NCBI GenBank assembly: GCA_031177735.1
Contig: JAPSKJ010000145.1
Span: forward strand, 1 to 5,956
Reading direction: 5' to 3'
DNA: 5,956 bases
Origin: Nocardioides sp.
GTDB taxonomy: Bacteria; Actinomycetota; Actinomycetes; Propionibacteriales; Nocardioidaceae
The notes under the pieces: generated by a model
The model's input: only the letters and a program-made list of their open reading frames with translations
What the model was told of the DNA's origin: nothing
The model's database searches: none
Program-made: the position numbers and the translations under genes
Shown: one piece after another, positions 1 to 4,457 of the stretch
Layout of the letters: the number at the start of each line of letters is the position of its first letter
How positions within the stretch are numbered: position 1 is the first letter of the stretch

Positions 1-34
1 CGCAGAGCCCCCCGTGTCCGCGGACGGTGTCGTG

Positions 35-148
35 TCAACGGCCGAGGTTGAGCAGCACCGTGAGCAGCACCGAGAGCACGACCGAGATCACGATCATCAT
101 CACGCAGCCGACGGCACCGCCGAGCGGCCTGATCCTCATCGGGCTCAC
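35..148 (-). CDS. Small single-span membrane protein, 37 aa (hypothetical)
   Basis: Begins at a GTG whose upstream minus-strand sequence has AAGGGG six bases before the start, a good ribosome-binding site. The next in-frame ATG, three codons later, sits too far from that site, so GTG is preferred. The 37-residue product has a short basic N-terminus (MSPMRIRPLGG) and then one unbroken hydrophobic stretch, about residues 10-34 (GAVGCVMMIV onward to VLLNL), ending in Gly-Arg and TGA. This looks like one transmembrane helix with the N-terminus probably cytoplasmic by the positive-inside rule. It is transcribed away from glmU. I do not recognise a named family and assign no function. It could be a chance ORF, but the ribosome site plus the clean helix make a real gene more likely than not. 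Confidence 0.55.
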   Translation of the reverse strand: MSPMRIRPLGGAVGCVMMIVISVVLSVLLTVLLNLGR

Positions 149-329
149 AGGGCACCCCTTCCTTCCGGCGCCCGTCCGATCCGGTACGCCGGCGGGCCGG
201 CCGGGCCGGTATCCATCCCATCTGCGGCGCACTCGCGCAGGTCATCAGCGGTCCCCGGGAGCGCTAGGCGGAGAAGGGGAGGCGGCGGCCTCCGGCATCC
301 CGGCTCCCATGTTGGGGATCCGGGCGCCT

Positions 330-343
330 GCGGGCCGGCCCGC
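330..343. repeat. 14-base perfect palindrome upstream of glmU
   Basis: GCGGGCCGGCCCGC reads the same on both strands and ends 17 bases before the TAGGCT -10 element of glmU, so it covers the place where a -35 element would sit. It could be an operator. At this GC content about one palindrome of this size is expected by chance in a window this long, so position is the only real argument. Confidence 0.25.
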
Positions 344-360
344 GCGGGCGGCGCACCACC

Positions 361-373
361 TAGGCTGACGCCC
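361..373 (+). promoter_or_regulatory. Probable glmU promoter (-10 TAGGCT), leaderless start
   Basis: TAGGCT (361-366) fits the actinobacterial TANNNT -10 consensus and is followed by seven bases and then the glmU ATG. That distance places the transcription start at or within a base of the A of the ATG. No Shine-Dalgarno-like purine run lies in front of the ATG, which agrees with a leaderless mRNA. No convincing -35 element is visible. Confidence 0.5.
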
Positions 374-1840
374 ATGACGCTGACCGTGATCGTGCTGGCC
401 GCCGGCGGCGGCACTCGGATGAAGTCGAAGACCCCCAAGGTGCTCCACGAGGTCGGCGGACGCAGCATGCTCGGCCACGTCCTCGCCGCGGTCCGCGAGC
501 TCGAGCCGGCCCGCGTGGTGACCGTGGTCGGTCACCAGCGAGAGCAGGTGGCCGCCCACATCCAGCAGCTCGACCCCACCTGCGTGCTCGCGGTCCAGGA
601 GCAGCAGCTGGGCACCGGTCACGCCGTTCGGGTCGCGGTCGACGCCCTCGGGATCGCTGCCAGCCACGAGGGCACGGTGCTCATCGCCTACGGCGACACG
701 CCCCTGCTCCGCGCCGAGAGCCTGCGCCGCTTCGCCGCCGAGCACGAGGCCGCCCAGCGGGCGGTCAGCATCCTGTCCGGGGTCGTCGACGACCCCGCCG
801 GCTACGGGCGGATCGTCCGTGACGAGGAGGGCGAGGTCGTCGCCATCGTCGAGGACAAGGACGCCACCCCCGAGCTGCGCGAGATCGCCGAGATCAACTC
901 CGGGATCCTCGCCTTCGAGGCGTCCTTCCTCGCCGAGGTGCTGCCGCGGATCGGCAACGACAACGCGAAGGGGGAGTTCTACCTCACCGACGCCATCTCG
1001 CTCGCGCGGGAGGCCGGCATGACGGTCGGCGCCTATCCCATCGAGGACGTGGCGGAGATCGCCGGCGCCAACGACCGCGCCCAGCTCGCCGAGCTCGGTC
1101 GCGAGCTCAACCGGCGCATCGTCACCGGCTGGATGCGCGAGGGCGTCACGGTGATGGATCCCGCGACCACCTGGATCGACGCCGACGTCCGACTCGCCGC
1201 CGACGTCACGGTCCTGCCCGGCACCCAGCTGCTCGGCGCCACAGTCATCGCCGAGGACGCGGTGGTCGGGCCCGACACCACGCTCAAGGACTGCGAGGTC
1301 GGCGCCGGCGCCCGGGTGGTGCGCACGCACGGTGAGCTCGCCGTGGTCGGCGACAGCGCCACGGTCGGCCCGTTCTCCTACCTGCGCCCGGGCACCGTGC
1401 TGGGCGCGGCCGGCAAGATCGGCGCCTTCGTCGAGACCAAGAACGCCCGGATCAGCGCCGAGGCCAAGGTGCCGCACCTGTCCTACGTCGGCGACGCGGA
1501 GATCGGGGAGGGCACCAACATCGGTGCCGGCACGATCTTCGCCAACTACGACGGGGTCGCCAAGCACCGCACCACGGTCGGCAAGCACGCCAAGACCGGC
1601 TCCAACAACACCTTCGTGGCCCCGGTGACGATCGGCGACGGCGCCGCCACCGGAGGGGGCACCGTCGTCCGGGGCGAGGTGCCGCCGGGCGCGCTCGCCG
1701 TGAGCGCCGGACCACTGCGGATCATCGAGGGCTGGGCGATCTCCAAGCGCGCCGGCACCGCCCAGGCGGAGGCCGCCGCCGCAGCCGGCGCCCAGCCCGC
1801 GCCCCGGGCAACCGGCCAGGAGAACAACCGGCGAACATGA
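374..1840 (+). CDS. glmU: Bifunctional UDP-GlcNAc pyrophosphorylase / GlcN-1-P N-acetyltransferase GlmU
   Basis: Cytosolic enzyme making UDP-GlcNAc: it acetylates glucosamine-1-phosphate with acetyl-CoA, then couples the product to UTP. The 488-residue product has the expected two domains. The N-terminal uridylyltransferase (about 1-230) shows LAAGGGTRMKSKTPKVLH at 8-25 (K22 matches the E. coli active-site lysine), QLGTGHA at 78-84, metal-binding GD at 107-108, INSGILAF at 174-181 and N233. The C-terminal left-handed beta-helix (about 255-450) shows YLRPGT (R338), VETKN (K356), catalytic H368 in PHLSYVGDA, NIGAGT and ANYDG. The last 30 residues are an Ala/Pro/Gln-rich tail, as in other actinobacterial GlmU proteins. 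The frame stays open 120 codons upstream, but that stretch is low-complexity and His-rich without GlmU similarity. The ATG directly before TLTVIVLAAGGG is the start. Confidence 0.97.
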   Translation: MTLTVIVLAAGGGTRMKSKTPKVLHEVGGRSMLGHVLAAVRELEPARVVTVVGHQREQVAAHIQQLDPTCVLAVQEQQLGTGHAVRVAVDALGIAASHEGTVLIAYGDTPLLRAESLRRFAAEHEAAQRAVSILSGVVDDPAGYGRIVRDEEGEVVAIVEDKDATPELREIAEINSGILAFEASFLAEVLPRIGNDNAKGEFYLTDAISLAREAGMTVGAYPIEDVAEIAGANDRAQLAELGRELNRRIVTGWMREGVTVMDPATTWIDADVRLAADVTVLPGTQLLGATVIAEDAVVGPDTTLKDCEVGAGARVVRTHGELAVVGDSATVGPFSYLRPGTVLGAAGKIGAFVETKNARISAEAKVPHLSYVGDAEIGEGTNIGAGTIFANYDGVAKHRTTVGKHAKTGSNNTFVAPVTIGDGAATGGGTVVRGEVPPGALAVSAGPLRIIEGWAISKRAGTAQAEAAAAAGAQPAPRATGQENNRRT

Positions 1841-1858
1841 GGCGTCTCACAACGGCGT

Positions 1859-1886
1859 ACCCGGAGTTGGGGCCGGACCCCAGGGT
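1859..1886 (+). terminator. Hairpin in the glmU-prs gap, weak terminator candidate
   Basis: ACCC (1859-1862) can pair with GGGT (1883-1886), and TGGGG (1868-1872) pairs with CCCCA (1878-1882) around a CCGGA loop, with a 5-base bulge between the stems. No U-run follows, and the hairpin overlaps the likely prs -35 region. It may be a weak terminator, a promoter-proximal structure, or nothing. Confidence 0.2.
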
Positions 1887-1896
1887 GCGACAGAAT
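1867..1896 (+). promoter_or_regulatory. Candidate prs promoter (TTGGGG - 18 bp - CAGAAT)
   Basis: TTGGGG (1867-1872) and CAGAAT (1891-1896) are 18 bases apart and would start transcription near 1903, giving a leader of about 32 bases carrying the prs ribosome-binding site. CAGAAT departs from TANNNT at its first base, so this is a moderate match. prs could also be read from the glmU transcript. Confidence 0.35.
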
Positions 1897-1934
1897 CCTG
1901 AGGTACGCCCACTCGCCAGGCAGGAGCGTCGCCC

Positions 1935-2918
1935 GTGACGTCGGACATCAAGCGGACCACCGAGAAGCACCTCATGGTCTTCAGCGGGCGGGCGCACCCG
2001 GCGCTGGCCGAGGAGGTCGCCGAGCTCCTCGAGACCGACCTGGTCCCGACCAGCGCCTACGGGTTCGCCAACTCCGAGATCTACGTCCGCTACGAGCAGT
2101 CGGTGCGCGGGTGCGACGCCTTCGTGATCCAGAGCCACACGGCTCCGATCAACGAGTGGATCATGGAGCACCTGATCATGGTCGACGCGCTCAAGCGTGC
2201 CTCGGCCAAGCGGATCACCGTCGTGATGCCGTTCTGGGGTTACAGCCGGCAGGACAAGAAGCACCGCGGCCGCGAGCCGATCTCCGCCCGCCTCATCGCC
2301 GACCTGTTCAAGACTGCCGGCGCCGACCGCGTCATCAGCGTCGACCTGCACGCCGACCAGCTGCAGGGCTACTTCGACGGACCGGTCGACCACCTGATGG
2401 CGCTCCCGCTGCTCACCGAGTACATCGGCGCGAAGTACGGCAGCGAGCAGCTGTGCGTCGTCTCGCCCGACGCCGGCCGGATCAAGGTCGCCGAGCGCTG
2501 GGCGGCCAAGCTCGGCGGCGTACCGCTGGCCTTCATCCACAAGACCCGCCGCACCGACGTCGCCAACGAGGTCGTCGCCAACCGGGTGGTCGGTGAGGTC
2601 AAGGGCAAGATCTGCGTGCTCACCGACGACATCATCGACACCGGCGGCACCATCGTGAAGGCCGCCGAGGCGATCATGGAGGCCGGTGCCGCGGGCGTCA
2701 TCATCGCCGCCACGCACGCGATCTTGTCCGACCCCGCGGTCGACCGGCTGAAGAACAGCCCGGCCACCGAGGTGGTCATCACCAACACGCTGCCGGTGCC
2801 CGACGAGAAGCAGTTCGACAAGCTCACCACCCTCTCGATCGCCCCGATGCTGGCCCGTGCGATCCGCGAGGTCTTCGAGGACGGCTCGGTCACCTCGATG
2901 TTCGACGGCCACGCCTGA
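1935..2918 (+). CDS. prs: Ribose-phosphate pyrophosphokinase (PRPP synthetase)
   Basis: Makes PRPP from ribose-5-phosphate and ATP in the cytosol; PRPP feeds purine, pyrimidine, NAD, His and Trp synthesis and, in actinobacteria, polyprenyl pentose donors. The GTG start is supported by AGGAG (1922-1926) eight bases upstream. The 327-residue product has the usual family length and is complete: FANSEIYVR at 44-52, the ATP-site region FWGYSRQDKKHRGREPIS at 100-117, metal-binding H139 within DLHADQLQGYF, SPDAGRIK at 177-184, the catalytic flexible-loop K203 and R205 followed by NEVVANRVVG, and the PRPP-binding loop DDIIDTGGT at 231-239. Hexamer-forming class I features are expected from the family but are not shown by sequence alone. 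It lies 94 bases after glmU, the usual actinobacterial neighbour. Confidence 0.97.
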   Translation: MTSDIKRTTEKHLMVFSGRAHPALAEEVAELLETDLVPTSAYGFANSEIYVRYEQSVRGCDAFVIQSHTAPINEWIMEHLIMVDALKRASAKRITVVMPFWGYSRQDKKHRGREPISARLIADLFKTAGADRVISVDLHADQLQGYFDGPVDHLMALPLLTEYIGAKYGSEQLCVVSPDAGRIKVAERWAAKLGGVPLAFIHKTRRTDVANEVVANRVVGEVKGKICVLTDDIIDTGGTIVKAAEAIMEAGAAGVIIAATHAILSDPAVDRLKNSPATEVVITNTLPVPDEKQFDKLTTLSIAPMLARAIREVFEDGSVTSMFDGHA

Positions 2919-2940
2919 GGGGTCCTCGCTGGGCAGCGCT

Positions 2941-2960
2941 GAGCAGCAGCTCGGCTGCTC
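2941..2960 (+). terminator. Hairpin 22 bases after prs, candidate terminator without U-run
   Basis: GAGCAGC (2941-2947) and GCTGCTC (2954-2960) form a perfect 7-bp stem with an AGCTCG loop. No T-run follows, so a classical intrinsic terminator is not shown. Hairpins of this sort after genes are common in high-GC actinobacteria and may stabilise the 3' end. Confidence 0.35.
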
Positions 2961-3037
2961 GCGAGCGCCGGGCCACCGCGGCGTGGGCGGTCGCCGGGTG
3001 CGAGTACGGCGATTCGCCTGCCGGAGGCGCGGCTGGC

Positions 3038-3043
3038 TAGACT
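3038..3043 (+). promoter_or_regulatory. Probable rplY-operon promoter, -10 TAGACT
   Basis: TAGACT matches TANNNT and would place transcription start near 3050, about 22 bases before the 19-codon leader ORF and 162 bases before rplY. The -35 side is weak (TTCGCC at 3013-3018, spacing 19). An imperfect marker nearby is the inverted repeat GCCGA (3044-3048) / TCGGC (3056-3060), which straddles the predicted start site. Confidence 0.5.
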
Positions 3044-3071
3044 GCCGAAGTTGCCTCGGCGAGGGAGCCCC

Positions 3072-3131
3072 ATGAACGCAAGGGTCTCCGTGATCGACAG
3101 GGCTGGCGGACGTCGACGTCGCGTGCCCTGA
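3072..3131 (+). CDS. 19-aa leader peptide upstream of rplY
   Basis: ATG-started ORF with a GAGGGAG ribosome-binding site at 3061-3067, four bases before the ATG, or six if GAGGG is the pairing core. It encodes MNARVSVIDRAGGRRRRVP and stops at UGA. Four consecutive Arg codons (CGT CGA CGT CGC, 3111-3122) are followed by Val, Pro and UGA. The UGA is exactly the three-base loop of the terminator hairpin at 3115-3144, so translation and RNA folding must interfere with each other. The peptide is too short and too basic to suggest a stable protein, so a regulatory role is inferred. The possibility of a chance ORF remains, but site quality, promoter placement and overlap with the hairpins argue against it. 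Confidence 0.55.
   Translation: MNARVSVIDRAGGRRRRVP
3098..3130 (+). promoter_or_regulatory. Alternative (antiterminator-type) hairpin in the rplY leader
   Basis: CAGGGC (3098-3103) is perfectly complementary to GCCCTG (3125-3130). Inside this stem GCGG (3106-3109) pairs with TCGC (3119-3122), and CG (3111-3112) with CG (3117-3118) around a TCGA loop: about 12 pairs in all. It uses bases 3117-3128, which form the 5' arm of the terminator, so the two structures exclude one another. Only sequence complementarity is seen; folding has not been computed. Confidence 0.45.
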
Positions 3132-3153
3132 GGGTCGCGGCGTCCTTTCGTTT
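3115..3153 (+). terminator. Strong intrinsic terminator/attenuator in the rplY leader
   Basis: Bases 3115-3128 pair with 3132-3144: GACGT with GCGTC, CGCG with CGCG, and GCCC with GGGT. This gives 13 pairs with one bulged base (3124) and a 3-base TGA loop. The tract CTTTCGTTT (3145-3153) follows directly, an interrupted U-run. It is by far the best terminator-like structure in the window. Because it lies after a promoter and inside a leader ORF, it is more likely an attenuator for rplY-pth than the terminator of prs, which ends 197 bases earlier. Confidence 0.65.
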
Positions 3154-3180
3154 GTCGGAGTCTCCCGCCGGGCGGCCGAC
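3154..3180 (+). promoter_or_regulatory. Second leader hairpin before the rplY ribosome-binding site
   Basis: GTCGG (3154-3158) pairs with CCGAC (3176-3180) and CCGC (3165-3168) with GCGG (3172-3175), with a 6-base bulge on the 5' side. It begins right after the terminator's U-run and ends 18 bases before the AAGGGAG site (3199-3205). It may be a protein-binding or ribosome-access structure. Nothing in the sequence proves a role. Confidence 0.3.
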
Positions 3181-3211
3181 CACCACCCGATGCGACCCAA
3201 GGGAGCACCCC

Positions 3212-3847
3212 ATGTCCGCCGAGAAGATCACCGCCGAGACCCGCACCGAGTTCGGCAAGGGCGCCGCCCGCCGGATCCGCCGCGAGAACAAGATCCCCGC
3301 CGTCATGTACGGCCACGGCAACGAGCCGATCCACCTGACCCTGCCGGGTCACGACACGATGATGGCGATCAAGCACGGTGGCGCCAACGCGCTGCTCGAG
3401 CTCGACGTCGAGGGCACGACCCAGCTGGCCCTGGTCAAGCAGGTCCAGATCGACCACATCCGCCGCGTGATCGAGCACGTCGACTTCGTCGCCGTGCGCG
3501 CCGGTGAGAAGGTCACCGTCGAGATCCCGATCAACGTGGTCGGCGACGCCGCCCCCGACTCCATGGTGATGACCGAGCTCAACGCGATCACGGTCGAGAC
3601 CGAGGCCACCCACGTCCCGGAGTCCATCGAGGTGAGCGTGGAGGGTCTCTCGGGCGGAACGCAGATCCTCGCCCAGGACGTCGTCCTGCCGCAGGGCACC
3701 ACCCTGGTCACCGACGCCGACGCGCTGGTCGTCAACGTCACCGGCGCCCCGTCCGCCGCCCAGGTCGAGGCGGAGCTCGAGGAGGCCGAGGCCGAGGCCG
3801 GCATCGTCCACGACGCGCCTGCCGCTGAGGCCGGCGAGAGCGAGTGA
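3212..3847 (+). CDS. rplY: 50S ribosomal protein bL25 (Ctc/TL5 type)
   Basis: Ribosomal protein that binds 5S rRNA in the central protuberance of the large subunit. The 211-residue product has the long Ctc/TL5 architecture: an N-terminal L25 domain (about 5-93) with EFGKGAARRIRRENKIPAVMYG at 13-34 and the DHIRRVIEHVDFVAV block at 81-95, then a C-terminal beta domain (about 97-180, VTVEIPINVVG onward), then an Ala/Glu acidic tail (about 181-211) typical of actinobacterial versions. The ATG is chosen because AAGGGAG (3199-3205) lies six bases upstream. An in-frame TTG at 3152 would add 20 unrelated residues and start inside the attenuator's U-run. A leader ORF and competing hairpins precede it, suggesting attenuation; in E. 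coli L25 is known to repress its own gene, by a different leader. pth follows after seven bases. Confidence 0.96.
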   Translation: MSAEKITAETRTEFGKGAARRIRRENKIPAVMYGHGNEPIHLTLPGHDTMMAIKHGGANALLELDVEGTTQLALVKQVQIDHIRRVIEHVDFVAVRAGEKVTVEIPINVVGDAAPDSMVMTELNAITVETEATHVPESIEVSVEGLSGGTQILAQDVVLPQGTTLVTDADALVVNVTGAPSAAQVEAELEEAEAEAGIVHDAPAAEAGESE

Positions 3848-3854
3848 CCTCGGC

Positions 3855-4448
3855 GTGACCGATGCTGAGACCTGGCTCGTCGTCGGCCTGGGCAATCCCG
3901 GGCCGACGTACGCCGGTCACCGCCACAACGTCGGCTACCTCGTCAACGACGAGCTGGCCCGACGCATGGGCGGCAGCTTCCGGTCACACAAGACCGGACG
4001 CGCGGATGTCGTGGAGGGCAGGCTCGGTACGCCGGGTCTGCCCTCCCCGCGCGTCGTGCTGGCCCGGCCGCGCTCGTACATGAACGAGGTCGGCGGGCCG
4101 GTCAAGGCGCTAGCCAGCTTCTACAAGGTCGCCCCGACGGGCATCGTCGTGATCCACGACGAGCTCGACATCCCGTTCGACACGATGCGGGTCAAGATGG
4201 GCGGCGGCGACAACGGGCACAACGGGCTGAAGTCGCTCCGCTCCTCCCTCGGCACCGGCGACTTCTACCGGGTGCGCGTCGGCATCGGCCGGCCGCCCGG
4301 CCGCCAGGACGTGGCCGACTTCGTGCTGTCCAACTACTCCTCGGCCGAGCGCAAGGTGCTGGCGTTCCAGGTCGACAAGGCCGCCGACGCCGTCGAGTGC
4401 CTGATCGCCGAGGGTCTCGAGCGGACCCAGCAGAAGTTCAACTCCTAG
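3855..4448 (+). CDS. pth: Peptidyl-tRNA hydrolase
   Basis: Cytosolic enzyme that cleaves the ester bond of peptidyl-tRNAs dropped from ribosomes, recycling tRNA. The 197-residue product is full length with all key residues: GLGNPGPTY at 11-19 (N14), catalytic H24 in HRHNVG, N77 in RPRSYMN, D102 in HDELDIP and N123 in GHNGLKS, equivalent to E. coli N10, H20, N68, D93 and N114. GIGRPPGRQDVADFVLSNY (about 143-161) is the usual C-terminal family block. It starts at GTG seven bases after the rplY stop with no strong ribosome-binding site (GAGAGCGAG lies ten bases away, inside rplY), so translational coupling to rplY is likely. The ATG at 3862 is in another frame and gives no Pth sequence. rplY-pth is a widely conserved pair, coupling ribosome assembly with peptidyl-tRNA clearance. 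Confidence 0.97.
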   Translation: MTDAETWLVVGLGNPGPTYAGHRHNVGYLVNDELARRMGGSFRSHKTGRADVVEGRLGTPGLPSPRVVLARPRSYMNEVGGPVKALASFYKVAPTGIVVIHDELDIPFDTMRVKMGGGDNGHNGLKSLRSSLGTGDFYRVRVGIGRPPGRQDVADFVLSNYSSAERKVLAFQVDKAADAVECLIAEGLERTQQKFNS

Positions 4449-4457
4449 CCGGGTGCG

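Noticed and set aside
14..373. The glmU frame stays open 120 codons upstream, including a His-rich stretch that could look like a metal-binding extension
   Set aside because: GlmU starts directly before the LAAGGGTR motif in the family, the extension is low-complexity, it overlaps a convincing minus-strand ORF, and a -10 element sits just before the internal ATG.
149..373. tRNA or other structured RNA upstream of glmU
   Set aside because: I looked for a cloverleaf and a TTCRA arm on both strands and saw none; the GC-rich inverted repeats there are short.
245..1588. Long minus-strand open frame (447 codons) opposite glmU
   Set aside because: Gly/Asp/Val-rich composition typical of the antisense of a GC-rich gene; no recognisable domain, and glmU on the other strand is intact.
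3115..3153. The strong leader hairpin as a simple terminator of prs
   Set aside because: It lies 197 bases after the prs stop, downstream of a promoter-like element and overlapping a leader ORF; it may also stop prs readthrough, but attenuation explains the layout better.
1722..3200. Long minus-strand open frame (492 codons) across prs and the rplY leader
   Set aside because: Antisense shadow of prs with repetitive Asp/Gly/Leu composition, running through regulatory hairpins; no domain.
3152..3211. In-frame TTG giving a 20-residue N-terminal extension of L25
   Set aside because: It starts inside the attenuator U-run, has no ribosome-binding site, and the residues do not resemble L25; the ATG at 3212 has AAGGGAG at six bases.
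2369..3895. Long minus-strand open frame (508 codons) opposite rplY and prs
   Set aside because: Antisense shadow; composition follows the codon bias of the plus-strand genes.
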